Source of the DNA: GCA-003244245 sp035276605
GTDB taxonomy: Bacteria > Actinomycetota > Actinomycetes > Mycobacteriales > Pseudonocardiaceae
Direction: 5' to 3'
Length of the DNA stretch: 31,877 nt
Assembly: GCA_035276605.1 (NCBI GenBank)
Contig: DATELN010000170.1
Coordinates: forward strand, 1 to 31,877
Position 1 is the first letter of the stretch, and the number at the start of each line of letters is the position of its first letter. Positions 1 through 7,258 of this stretch are shown piece by piece. A program made the translations under genes and the position numbers. The notes under the pieces are model-generated. The model worked only from the letters and a program-made list of their open reading frames with translations. It did not search any database and had not been told where the DNA came from.

Positions 1-723
1 GACAGCATCCGCGGTCCGGCGATCTTCGTAGCCAACCACGCCAGCCATCTAGACACGCCGTTAGTGCTGGGAGCTCTGCCACCGCGGATCACCAAGAGGC
101 TTGCCGTGGGAGCTGCCGCTGACTACTTCTTCGACTCGCGCACCATCGCCGCTGCCACGACGCTGCTGTTCAACGCCTTTCCGGTGGAGCGGCGCCCGTC
201 GCGACGGGGCCGCAGCCTGGCCGCCGAACTAGTCGACGAGGGCTGGAGCCTGCTGCTGTACCCGGAGGGCAGCCGTACCGTGGATGGCTGGCTTACCGCG
301 TTCAAGTTGGGTGCCGCGCAACTGTGCGCGATCAAGCGGGTGCCCGCGGTACCGATCGCCTTGCGCGGTACGTTCGCCGCGATGCCCCGAGGCCAGCGCT
401 GGCCGCGCGCGGGCCGGCCCCGGGTGACTGTCCGGATCGGCCGACCGTTACACGTCGGACCGGACGAGCCCGTACCCGAGTTCCGCGCCAGGCTGGTGCG
501 CGCGGTGGCCACCCTGTGGGCTGAGGATGACCTCGGCTGGTACCGCGCGCTACGAGCGGCCGCCGATGACACGCTGGCACTACCCACTGGTTCGCGCAGC
601 GTGCTGCCCACCACCGCATCGGGCGAACCAGCGCACGGTCACGACGTCGCCCCCTGGCGCCGCATCTGGGAAGCCACCCGGCCGCCGACCGACGACGCAC
701 CTCCCCAAGTCTGGGAATCGTGA
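1..723 (+). CDS. PlsC-family 1-acylglycerol-phosphate acyltransferase, 5' end outside the window
   Basis: The frame is open from base 1, so the gene begins upstream; the GTG at 64 is internal. An acyltransferase of this family moves an acyl group onto a lysophospholipid or glycerol-phosphate acceptor at the inner membrane face. Visible motifs: the catalytic HX4D block NHASHLD at visible residues 12-18 and the acceptor-binding EGSR block in YPEGSR near residues 87-92. A Pro-rich segment with PVAPIALRG-like spacing (PAVPIALRG) follows. The last 60 residues are polar and rich in Pro and Arg and look like a tail outside the domain. About 240 residues are visible, which is nearly a whole PlsC domain. 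It could be the C-terminal domain of a larger fused protein, which cannot be told here. The downstream genes lie on the opposite strand. Confidence 0.82.
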   Translation, partial: DSIRGPAIFVANHASHLDTPLVLGALPPRITKRLAVGAAADYFFDSRTIAAATTLLFNAFPVERRPSRRGRSLAAELVDEGWSLLLYPEGSRTVDGWLTAFKLGAAQLCAIKRVPAVPIALRGTFAAMPRGQRWPRAGRPRVTVRIGRPLHVGPDEPVPEFRARLVRAVATLWAEDDLGWYRALRAAADDTLALPTGSRSVLPTTASGEPAHGHDVAPWRRIWEATRPPTDDAPPQVWES

Positions 724-878
724 CTACTGCAATACGGCGGCTATGGTGTCGAGCCAACGCACGACTCGCGAACTCGGACCGCGCGCCCACTGTGCGGTCA
801 CCGCAGCTGCCCCGGCAAGTCAATACCATGGCATGAGCTGCAGCGCGGCGCCGGTTCGCTAGCCGGCCTCAGTGGTAG

Positions 879-1127
879 CTAGCCGCCCTCAGGAAGTGAC
901 TCGTAGATCTCCTTGCACTCCGGGCACACCGGCGAACCCGGCTTGGGCGCGCGCGTAACCGGAAACGTCTCACCACACAGGGCCACGACGTGTGAGCCCA
1001 TCACGGCGCTTTCGGCGATCTTCGCTTTGCGCACGTAGTGGAACATCTTGGGAGTGTCGTCGCCGGTAGTGTCGGTCCCCACAGGTCGGGTGTCGACATC
1101 GGGCAACGTCTGAGTCGGCGTGCTCAC
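879..1127 (-). CDS. DUF3039 family small protein
   Basis: An 82-residue protein. I recognise the actinobacterial DUF3039 pattern: a FHYVRKAKI block, a VVALCGE block, and a C-terminal CPECKEIYE motif. The single Cys in LCGE plus the CxxC pair suggests a small metal-binding or redox knuckle (inference); no function is established. The frame is open further upstream, but GTG at 1127 is preferred because GGAG lies just ahead of it and the upstream extension has no family features. It is the last gene of a leftward run, 34 bases after the stop of the DUF3099 gene. The adjacent 724-878 stretch, between two convergent gene ends, shows nothing I can support. Confidence 0.75.
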   Translation of the reverse strand: MSTPTQTLPDVDTRPVGTDTTGDDTPKMFHYVRKAKIAESAVMGSHVVALCGETFPVTRAPKPGSPVCPECKEIYESLPEGG

Positions 1128-1161
1128 GACTCCATCATGCCGCACCACCGCAGCTGTCTCA

Positions 1162-1527
1162 TCACCCGTCGATGACTGGGTGATCACCACTTTCCAGCTC
1201 GCGGTACCGAACATCCCGTTCCGGCAGCCCGTGTCCCAGCCTGTTGACGTGCTCGGCCTTGCGGGGGCCTCGATCATTGGCAATCAGCACTGCCATCCAG
1301 GGCAGCGGTACCGAGAGCACGACAAAGGTCAGCGCAAGCCACCAAGTCTGATAGAACAGTCCGGCCAGCAGCAGGCAGGGGATGCGCGCCGACATTAAAA
1401 TCGCATACTTGCGCTTGCGGGCGGCGTACTGCTCGGCATAAGACGGCTCGGCAGCCGTGATGAGAACAGCTGGGTCACCTCGCCGACGCCCGTGGTCAAA
1501 TTTTTCCCGCGCGCCTTCAGGTTTGAT
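1162..1527 (-). CDS. DUF3099 membrane protein, apparent AUC start
   Basis: The protein has the DUF3099 pattern: VLITAAEPSYAEQYAARKRK, then two closely spaced hydrophobic segments (IPCLLLAGLFYQTWW and ALTFVVLSVPLPWMAVLI) and a polar tail after IANDRGPRKAE. It should be a small two-helix inner-membrane protein; the function is unknown. The only in-frame ATG is at 1395, inside the conserved part. Between it and the upstream stop (1540-1542) there is no ATG, GTG or TTG. A near-perfect GGAGG (1536-1540) sits 8 bases before an ATC codon at 1525-1527, giving a 121-residue product with the expected N-terminus. I therefore place the start at that AUC. A base miscall of ATG is the main alternative. It follows the HhH-GPD gene in the same reading frame, 12 bases after its stop. 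Confidence 0.7.
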   Translation of the reverse strand: MKPEGAREKFDHGRRRGDPAVLITAAEPSYAEQYAARKRKYAILMSARIPCLLLAGLFYQTWWLALTFVVLSVPLPWMAVLIANDRGPRKAEHVNRLGHGLPERDVRYRELESGDHPVIDG

Positions 1528-1539
1528 GTTTTCGACCTC

Positions 1540-2112
1540 CTATTTTTTCGCTTTCGCGGCGGCCTTCACCTGCTGCTTGTGCTGGCGAACTCTGGCCAGC
1601 GAGTCAGGGTCGGTCACGTCGGCCACCGATCGGTACACCCCCTCGTCGCCATAAGGGCCGGCCACCTCGCGCCAGCCTGCCGGCCTCACATTACGCTGTT
1701 TGCCGAGAAGCGCCAGAAAGATCTGCGCCTTTTGCTTGCCATAGCCAGGCAGCGCAACCAGCCGGTCGAGCAGCTCAGCGGCGTTTGAGACATCCCGCCA
1801 TAAAGCCGTCACATCGCCGTTGTAGCGCTCGACCAGAGCCCCGCAGAGATCCTGCACCCGGACAGCCATTGCCTTGGGATAACGGTGCAAGGCAGGCGGC
1901 GCCGCGAACAGTTGCGCCAGGGCGTCGGGGTCGTAGTTGGCCAGCTCATAAACATCGAGCTCGTGCCCCAACCGCTGCTCGAGCTGGTAGGGCGCCGCAA
2001 AGGCGCGTTCCATGGGCACCTGTTGATCCAGAAGCATGCCCAGGAGCAACGCCAGTGGGTCGCGTTCCAGCAACGCGTCCGCGGATATGTCCTGGCTCAG
2101 CGTCAACGGCAC
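1540..2112 (-). CDS. HhH-GPD family base-excision-repair-type protein
   Basis: A 190-residue single-domain protein of the helix-hairpin-helix GPD superfamily, resembling the uncharacterised actinobacterial group TIGR03252. Features: an N-terminal DPLALLLGMLLDQQVPMERAF block (the helix typical of EndoIII/AlkA-like enzymes), and the hairpin LPGYGKQKAQIFLALLGK near residues 121-138, which in the family contacts the DNA backbone. Acidic residues follow in GPYGDEGVYRSVADV. No C-terminal four-Cys iron-sulfur cluster is present. The likely role is recognition or excision of a damaged base, but the substrate is unknown. GTG at 2112 is supported by GAGGAGGT about 7 bases upstream. Its TAG stop is followed at once by the ribosome site of the DUF3099 gene, so the two are translationally close. 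The basic tail VKAAAKAKK could bind DNA. Confidence 0.8.
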   Translation of the reverse strand: MPLTLSQDISADALLERDPLALLLGMLLDQQVPMERAFAAPYQLEQRLGHELDVYELANYDPDALAQLFAAPPALHRYPKAMAVRVQDLCGALVERYNGDVTALWRDVSNAAELLDRLVALPGYGKQKAQIFLALLGKQRNVRPAGWREVAGPYGDEGVYRSVADVTDPDSLARVRQHKQQVKAAAKAKK

Positions 2113-2153
2113 CCGTTACCTCCTCGCTGGCTCATAAGTTCAACGAACGCAGC

Positions 2154-2729
2154 TCAGCTTTCAATGCCGACGAGACCCATCACCTCGGTGCGCCAGTCTT
2201 GATACGCGGTCGCCGCGCTGGCCCGGTCTTGCAAGTCCGGATGGGATTGCGCGTCGTCGCTGCCGCCCAGCGCGTAATGCACGATCTCCTGGTCGCTGCG
2301 CCGGCTGCTGACCACCTTCACGTCGACGTGTTTGGTGGCCAGCTCAGCCCGGGCGGCGTGGGCGAGCAGGTGCAGCAGCGCCAGACGGGAGTGCTGGTCA
2401 TCAGGAAGCGACATCTCGTCCGGGGTATTGCCCGATACCAGCACGACGGTCGCGCCAGGCGCCAGCACCGGCAGCACCCGGTCGACGGCGCGAAAGCGAG
2501 CCAGTAAGCCGGCCGTGAGGAACGACCCCACCCGGGCCACCGCGGTGTCGCCGTCGGGATGGATGGTGATGGGCAACTGGATGTAGAAGTCAAGGCCGTC
2601 GCCGCCGGTGTCTCCGGGTAGCTCCGCTGGATCGGTGATGATCACCGGGTCGGCGCCCGCATCTCTGAGAAGTTCAGATAGCCGTTGCGCCCGATCGGCC
2701 GACCCGCTCAGGAGCCCGATATGCCCCAT
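2154..2729 (-). CDS. Conserved-looking protein of unknown function
   Basis: 191 residues; I do not recognise the family. The start is ATG at 2729, with GGAGGA about 6 bases upstream; the longer open frame lacks a ribosome site. The N-terminus GHIGLLSGSADRAQRLSELL and the alternating strands and helices (ATVVLVSGN, HVDVKVVSS) suggest a Rossmann-like alpha/beta fold, and the spaced LLSGSADRAQRL could be a nucleotide-binding turn (inference). A central segment, ALLHLLAHAARAEL, is a strong helix. Similar short dehydrogenase-like folds without a catalytic Tyr-x3-Lys exist; no YxxxK is seen here. The stop is 41 bases before the HhH-GPD gene, so it may head the same leftward transcript. Confidence 0.6.
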   Translation of the reverse strand: MGHIGLLSGSADRAQRLSELLRDAGADPVIITDPAELPGDTGGDGLDFYIQLPITIHPDGDTAVARVGSFLTAGLLARFRAVDRVLPVLAPGATVVLVSGNTPDEMSLPDDQHSRLALLHLLAHAARAELATKHVDVKVVSSRRSDQEIVHYALGGSDDAQSHPDLQDRASAATAYQDWRTEVMGLVGIES

Positions 2730-2845
2730 CAACTTCCTCCCACGCGTCCGTCCCAACAATCATCGTAGGGGCCTTCGGGAGCCACTGGCGAGGCCAGCAC
2801 GGCCGGCCGGCGGCGGGTCCCCCGAACGGCGGGGAGCAGATACGA

Positions 2846-2882
2846 GTTGGCCCCGACGTCGGGCGGCGACGTCGGGGCCAAC
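2846..2882 (-). terminator. Perfect 16-bp hairpin after the phasin gene
   Basis: GTTGGCCCCGACGTCG (2846-2861) and its exact complement (2867-2882) flank a 5-base loop GGCGG. It lies 26 bases past the stop of the leftward phasin-like gene and upstream of the next leftward gene. No T-run follows, so it fits the tailless GC-rich hairpins common in actinobacteria. It should end the PHA transcript. Confidence 0.7.
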
Positions 2883-2908
2883 GGAAACTACGCGGTCAAG
2901 CCGGCGAG

Positions 2909-3217
2909 TCAGCTGTTCGCCGTACCCGTCTTCGCGGCTGCGGCTCTGGTGGCGTCCTGCGTGGCCCAGGCAGTCCTGTTCGCAGCCGAGCGGGTGACAC
3001 CCAGCATCTTCTTAGTGAAGTCCCGCTGGTGTTCCAGCGCCTGCTCGGCGAAGTCGTACGCCTTGTCCACGAACTCCTCGGCGCTGGGCACCTTGCCATC
3101 CGGAGCCGGCAACAGGGCAACGAACGGCCGCCAGGTGTCCGCCCAGATTTTCCATGCGCTCTCGAAGGCTTCCTGACCGCGACGGGTCAGCTCTTCCATG
3201 GTCTCCGCTGTGGTCAT
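2909..3217 (-). CDS. Phasin-like granule protein
   Basis: A 102-residue, mostly helical, amphipathic protein with no signal peptide and no Cys. The pattern TMEELTRRGQEAFESAWKIW, then EEFVDKAYDFAEQALEHQRDF, then a basic, Ala/Lys-rich end (AAAAKTGTANS) is what phasins of the Phasin_2 type look like. These coat PHA granules and set their number and size. Context supports it: the PHA synthase and an XRE regulator lie just upstream on the same strand. Two ATGs compete (3223 and 3217). The second has GGAAG at an 8-base spacing and is chosen; the first would have the site only 2 bases away. The gap to the regulator is 87 bases, so it may have its own promoter, and it is followed by a strong hairpin. 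The family assignment comes from composition and context rather than a diagnostic motif. Confidence 0.72.
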   Translation of the reverse strand: MTTAETMEELTRRGQEAFESAWKIWADTWRPFVALLPAPDGKVPSAEEFVDKAYDFAEQALEHQRDFTKKMLGVTRSAANRTAWATQDATRAAAAKTGTANS

Positions 3218-3304
3218 CGCCATCACTTCCTTGCCCGTATGAGTGGTCGATAACCAAACTACGCACATGTGTTAACTATGTCAAGCGGGCCCTCGATCGG
3301 GCCG

Positions 3305-3736
3305 TTACTCAGTCTTACCCTCGATAAAGCTGCGGTACACCCCGAGCAGGGCCTCCCGTTGGGCCTCGGTCAGCCGCGGATCGGCGCGAATGGTGTCCTC
3401 TGTACTGGCCGGCGTGCTGGCCGGCGTACTGGCCGCCGAACCGGTAGGCGCCGCAACCGGAGCATCAGCCGCATCGGGCTGAATCCATCCCGCCTTAGCC
3501 AGTAGTTCTTCGGTCGTTAGGCCCAGCGCGTCGGCGATGGCCCGCAACACCGTCAGCGACGGCTGGTGCAGGCCGCGTTCCACCTGGCTGAGGTAGGCGT
3601 TGGAGATCCTGGTCAGGGCCGCCATCTCGCGCAACGACAGATCGGCCAGCTGGCGCTGGGCGCGGATGAACGCCCCCAGGGGCCCCAGCTGCACCTGCCA
3701 TGCATGGGGCACCTCAGCGTCCTCTGGCCTCGTCAC
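3305..3736 (-). CDS. XRE-family regulator of the PHA unit
   Basis: 143 residues from GTG at 3736. An N-terminal Cro/C1-type helix-turn-helix occupies residues 20-80: LGAFIRAQRQLADLSLREMA, then the turn and recognition helix SNAYLSQVERG, then QPSLTVLRAIADALGL. A short helix ELLAKAGWI is followed by a Pro/Ala/Ser/Thr linker containing three ASTP repeats and a C-terminal conserved-looking TEAQREALLGVYRSFIEG helix. The linker suggests a separate C-terminal oligomerising or granule-sensing part (inference). It lies 31 bases downstream of phaC and 87 bases upstream of the phasin gene, on the same strand, so it is the obvious candidate regulator of granule genes. It could bind PHA as PhaR does, but it is not PhaR-like in sequence. 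Confidence 0.85.
   Translation of the reverse strand: MTRPEDAEVPHAWQVQLGPLGAFIRAQRQLADLSLREMAALTRISNAYLSQVERGLHQPSLTVLRAIADALGLTTEELLAKAGWIQPDAADAPVAAPTGSAASTPASTPASTEDTIRADPRLTEAQREALLGVYRSFIEGKTE
3403..3438. repeat. Three tandem 12-bp repeats in the XRE gene linker
   Basis: Units TACTGGCCGGCG, TGCTGGCCGGCG and TACTGGCCGCCG run head to tail. They are read on the minus strand as the Ala-Ser-Thr-Pro linker. The unit length is a multiple of three, so copy number can change without breaking the frame. Confidence 0.85.
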
Positions 3737-3767
3737 GGCTTACATCGTCCCCGTACCCGGGCAACCA

Positions 3768-5510
3768 TTACTTCTCGAGTACATAGCTGCCCGGAGCAGC
3801 CACCAGGGGCGGATGCTGTGCGCTGCCCATCCCAGGTGGGTTGCGCAGCTTGCCCGCCCGCGCCTCGATCCACGGCGTCCAGTCCAGCCACCAGGACTTG
3901 CCGACCTCGCTGGCCTCCCGACGCCAGGTATCCGGGTCCTCGGGCAGCGTCTCGGCTGAGCTGACCCAGTGCTTGGACTTCGGATTCGGCGGGTTCACCA
4001 CACCGGCGATATGTCCAGAATTGGAGAGCATGAACCGTACCGTGCCACCCATCAGCCTGGCGCCGGCATAGACCGCCTTCCACAACGCGATGTGGTCTCG
4101 CTCGGCGGAGATGAAATAGCTGTCCTTGCTGATCTTACTGAGGTCCAGCCGTTCCCCGGCCAGCTCGAGCTCACCTTTAGCCAGCCGGTTCTCCAGGTAC
4201 AAACACCGCAGGTACTCGGTTTGCATGGTCGCGGGCATCCGGGTGGAGTCGGCGTTCCAGCTGAGCATGTCGAACGGCGCCGGCTCCTCGCCCAGCAACC
4301 AGTTGTTGACCACGTAGTTCCACACCAGATCCCTACCGCGGAGCAGGTTGAATGTGGTGGCCATGCTGTCTGCGGGTAGGTATCCCTTACGCGCCATGAC
4401 CCGGGTCAGCCGGTTAATCGTGGCTTCATCAGTGAACACTCCGAGCTGACCAGGCAGGGTGAAATCGAGCAGGGTGTTCATCAAAGTCAGCGAGGCGACC
4501 CGGTCTTCCCCGCGAGCGGTGAGCCAGGCTTGCAGCGCCGCGGCCATGGTGCCGCCGAGGCACAGTGCTGCCACGTTCGTCTGTTGCGCTCCGGTGATCT
4601 CCTCGACCACACGCAACGCGGCCAGCGGGCCTTCCCGCAGGTAGTCGCTCATGGACAGCTCGGCCAGCGTCTCATCGGGGTTCCGGTAGCTGATCATGAA
4701 GCAGGTGTGGCGGTGCTGCACGGCCCATTCCACCAGGCTTTTTCCAGGCGCAAGGTCCATGATGTAGTACTTGTTGATCCATGGCGGGCTAAACAGCAAC
4801 GGCACCTCGTGCACCGTGTCGGTCTGGGCCTCGTACTGGATCAGCTCGATCAACCGGTTGCGGTACACCACGCTGCCCGGAGTCGCGGCTAGCTCGTGGC
4901 CGGGGCGGAACTGCCCCGGCGAGACCTGGCGGGGCATGCCCTTGTTGGTCGCCACGTCGCGCAGCGCATTGCTGGCTCCGCGCACCAGGCTAAGCCCTCC
5001 GGTGTCGAAAGCCTTCTTCAACGCCGCAGGATTGGTCGCGAGCCAATTGGTCGGTGCAGCCGCGTCGAGCACCTGGCGCAACGCGAAGTCGGCCTTGTGG
5101 CGGGTGACGTCATCCAGCTTCGCCGCGGCCAGCAGGTCCTCCAGGAAGCCTTCCAGCAGCGCGTGCTGCTGGCGCAGCAGGTAGAAAACGGGGTTACTGG
5201 TCCAGGCCGGGTCAGAAAACCGCCGATCCTCTTGTACCGGGACAGGACCGTCGCGCTGCACGCCTAGGGTGCGCAGCGTCGCAGCGAGGACAGCTTCCGC
5301 GCTGCGCATGCTGTATTCCACCGCTGACCGGGAGAAAGCTGCCGGCTGCCCCAGGACCGATATCGCGAGCTTGCCCAGCGCCTGACCGAACCCAGCAGGA
5401 TCCAGCTCGGCCACCGCGGAGTCGATACCGAGCAGCGAACGGACCGACGACACCAAGTCAGCGGCGTCCTGCCGAAGGGCGGCCATTTGATCGCCAACCG
5501 GTGCAGTCAC
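3768..5510 (-). CDS. phaC: Poly(3-hydroxyalkanoate) synthase
   Basis: 580 residues, the usual class I/II length. PhaC joins hydroxyacyl-CoA units into polyester at the surface of the growing granule. Family features: the lipase-box-like ALCLGG with nucleophile Cys317, Asp472 in SAERDHI, and His500 in NSGHIAGVVNPP, which form the Cys-Asp-His triad. The conserved PPWINKYYIMDL (243-252) and the EWAVQHRHTCFMISYRNPDE region are also present. The first position of the box is Ala where many synthases have Gly. The N-terminal 90 residues are the variable family region. The open frame extends 46 codons upstream, but GTG at 5510 with GGAGGTGG close by is the better start. It heads a leftward unit with the XRE and phasin-like genes. 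It is divergent from dtd over about 85 bases, where both promoters must lie. Confidence 0.95.
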   Translation of the reverse strand: MTAPVGDQMAALRQDAADLVSSVRSLLGIDSAVAELDPAGFGQALGKLAISVLGQPAAFSRSAVEYSMRSAEAVLAATLRTLGVQRDGPVPVQEDRRFSDPAWTSNPVFYLLRQQHALLEGFLEDLLAAAKLDDVTRHKADFALRQVLDAAAPTNWLATNPAALKKAFDTGGLSLVRGASNALRDVATNKGMPRQVSPGQFRPGHELAATPGSVVYRNRLIELIQYEAQTDTVHEVPLLFSPPWINKYYIMDLAPGKSLVEWAVQHRHTCFMISYRNPDETLAELSMSDYLREGPLAALRVVEEITGAQQTNVAALCLGGTMAAALQAWLTARGEDRVASLTLMNTLLDFTLPGQLGVFTDEATINRLTRVMARKGYLPADSMATTFNLLRGRDLVWNYVVNNWLLGEEPAPFDMLSWNADSTRMPATMQTEYLRCLYLENRLAKGELELAGERLDLSKISKDSYFISAERDHIALWKAVYAGARLMGGTVRFMLSNSGHIAGVVNPPNPKSKHWVSSAETLPEDPDTWRREASEVGKSWWLDWTPWIEARAGKLRNPPGMGSAQHPPLVAAPGSYVLEK

Positions 5511-5595
5511 AACACCACCTCCACTTCTACCTGTACACGAGCGTCCCGACGCAGCGGCTGCAGCGCAAGTCGCGGGCCTGGCAGTATCCAGCGCC

Positions 5596-6021
5596 GTGCG
5601 AGCGGTGGTGAGCCGAGTAATCGAAGCAGCGGTACTGGTCGATGGCAAGGTGGTCGGTGCGCTGGACGGACCCGGATTGCTGGTGCTGCTCGGTGTGACG
5701 CACGACGACGGGTCCAGTCAAGCCGAGACGATGGCCCGCAAGCTACACGAGCTGCGGGTCCTGCGCGACGAACGTTCGGTCGCCGACACCGGCGCCGGGG
5801 TGCTGGTGGTCAGCCAGTTCACCCTCTACGGCAGCACCCGCAAGGGCAGGCGGCCCTCTTTCACCTCGGCTGCCCGCCCGGCACAGGCTGAACCGTTGAT
5901 CGAGGAAGTCGTTGCCCGCCTGCGCGCCCGCGGTGTCACCGTGGCCACCGGACGTTTCGGCGCCACCATGGCGGTGCACAGCATCGCCGACGGCCCGTTC
6001 ACCGTCCTCCTCGAGGTATGA
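5596..6021 (+). CDS. dtd: D-aminoacyl-tRNA deacylase
   Basis: A 141-residue cytosolic dimeric enzyme that removes D-amino acids (and mischarged Gly) from tRNA. Signature motifs: the N-terminal MRAVVSRVIEAAVLVDG strand, the catalytic-pocket SQFTLYG near residues 74-80, GRRPSF, and the C-terminal DGPFTVLLEV carrying the Gly-cisPro that screens the substrate (usually NDGPVT; here ADGPFT, a conservative variant). The length matches the family. The start is GTG at 5596. It is divergent from phaC and 262 bases ahead of sigB on the same strand, but sigB has its own promoter in that gap. Confidence 0.93.
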   Translation: MRAVVSRVIEAAVLVDGKVVGALDGPGLLVLLGVTHDDGSSQAETMARKLHELRVLRDERSVADTGAGVLVVSQFTLYGSTRKGRRPSFTSAARPAQAEPLIEEVVARLRARGVTVATGRFGATMAVHSIADGPFTVLLEV

Positions 6022-6147
6022 CGCCCTTCAAGAGCTACCAACCTGGGTGACGAACGCCTTCAACGGCAGCCAACCTGAGAAGTGTCTGAGGGTGCGGTCA
6101 GCCGGGCACTTCACCGCGCGCTCGTTCGTCGTTCCGGGCGAGAGTCC

Positions 6148-6176
6148 GGGAACGGAATCCGGCCTCCCGACGTTGT
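6148..6176 (+). promoter_or_regulatory. SigE/SigH-type promoter of sigB
   Basis: GGGAAC at 6148-6153, a 17-base spacer, then CGTTGT at 6171-6176. This matches the mycobacterial SigE/SigH consensus (GGGAAY, 16-17 bases, CGTTR). Transcription should begin near 6183, giving a leader of about 100 bases before the sigB ATG. M. tuberculosis sigB is known to be driven from such a promoter, so envelope and oxidative stress sigma factors probably feed into SigB here too. Confidence 0.85.
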
Positions 6177-6283
6177 AACCATCGACGCCTCGGGTACCCG
6201 ATGCTCAGACACGTGCAGCGTCGCGCCGATTCGCCGAACGCCCCGTCAGTCGGCACGAGGATCCGTCGCAGGAAAGGAACCTG

Positions 6284-7258
6284 ATGACCGCCGCGCAGAT
6301 TACCGTGGAACCCGACACTGCCGTTGAGGCGGACCTTGACGCGCAAAGCCCAGCAGCGGACCTCGTACGCGTATATCTCAACGGCATCGGGCGCACCGCG
6401 CTGCTCAGCGCGCAACAGGAAGTCGAACTGGCCAAGCGCATCGAGGCGGGCGTGTTCGCCCGGCATATCCTCGACACCGCGACGCGGCTGACGCCCGGCC
6501 GCCGAACGGATCTGGCACGCCTGGTACGCGACGGTCAACTAGCGAAGAACCACTTGCTGGAGGCCAACTTGCGGTTGGTGGTGTCGCTGGCTAAGCGCTA
6601 CACCGGCCGGGGAATGCCGCTGCTGGACCTGATTCAAGAAGGCAATCTTGGTCTGATCCGCGCGGTGGAGAAATTCGACTACACCAAGGGCTTCAAGTTC
6701 TCCACTTATGCCACCTGGTGGATCCGCCAAGCCATCACCCGCGGCATGGCCGATCAGGGACGCACCATTCGACTTCCGGTCCACCTGGTGGAACAGGTGA
6801 ACAAGCTGGCCCGGATCAAACGCGACCTGCATCAGCAGCTGGGCCGGGAAGCAACTCACCAGGAACTCGCCGACGAATCCGGCATACCGGTGGACAAGGT
6901 AGCCGACCTGCTGGAGTACTCCCGGGACCCGGTAAGTCTGGACATGCCGGTGGGCGCCGAGGAGGAAGCGCCGCTGGGTGACTTCATCGAGGACGCCGAG
7001 GCCACCGACGCCGAATCCGCCGTGATTTCTGGACTGCTGCAGGATGATCTGCGTCGGGTGCTGTCCACGCTGGAAGACCGGGAGCAGAAGGTTATCCGGT
7101 TGCGCTACGGCCTCGACGACGGCCAGCCGCGCACGCTGGACCAGATCGGTAAGCGTTTCGGGCTGTCCCGGGAACGGGTCCGCCAGATCGAGCGCGAGGT
7201 GATGGCTAAGCTGCGTCACGGAGATCGGGCCGAGCGGCTGCGCGCCTACGCCAGTTGA
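6284..7258 (+). CDS. sigB: Principal-like RNA polymerase sigma factor SigB
   Basis: 324 residues, within one residue of M. tuberculosis SigB (323). Regions in order: sigma 1.2 at 26-58 (DLVRVYLNGIGRTALLSAQQ), sigma 2 at 88-166 with the -10-recognising DYTKGFKFSTYATWWIRQAI, sigma 3 at about 168-235, and sigma 4 at 256-310 with the -35-recognising helix FGLSRERVRQIE. The short N-terminus, lacking a long region 1.1, separates it from SigA. It directs general stress and stationary-phase transcription. The start is ATG at 6284, preceded by AGGAAAGGAACC. The SigE/SigH-type promoter upstream indicates stress control. In M. tuberculosis the next gene is ideR; here about 3 kb of other genes intervene. 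Confidence 0.96.
   Translation: MTAAQITVEPDTAVEADLDAQSPAADLVRVYLNGIGRTALLSAQQEVELAKRIEAGVFARHILDTATRLTPGRRTDLARLVRDGQLAKNHLLEANLRLVVSLAKRYTGRGMPLLDLIQEGNLGLIRAVEKFDYTKGFKFSTYATWWIRQAITRGMADQGRTIRLPVHLVEQVNKLARIKRDLHQQLGREATHQELADESGIPVDKVADLLEYSRDPVSLDMPVGAEEEAPLGDFIEDAEATDAESAVISGLLQDDLRRVLSTLEDREQKVIRLRYGLDDGQPRTLDQIGKRFGLSRERVRQIEREVMAKLRHGDRAERLRAYAS

Noticed and set aside
123..614. Minus-strand open frame inside the acyltransferase gene
   Set aside because: The opposite strand carries the intact HX4D and EGSR motifs; this one is a shadow.
2781..2787. GCCACTG resembling the end of a cobalamin riboswitch
   Set aside because: No matching conserved core (GGTGCAA-type) precedes it and no rightward gene follows; chance match.
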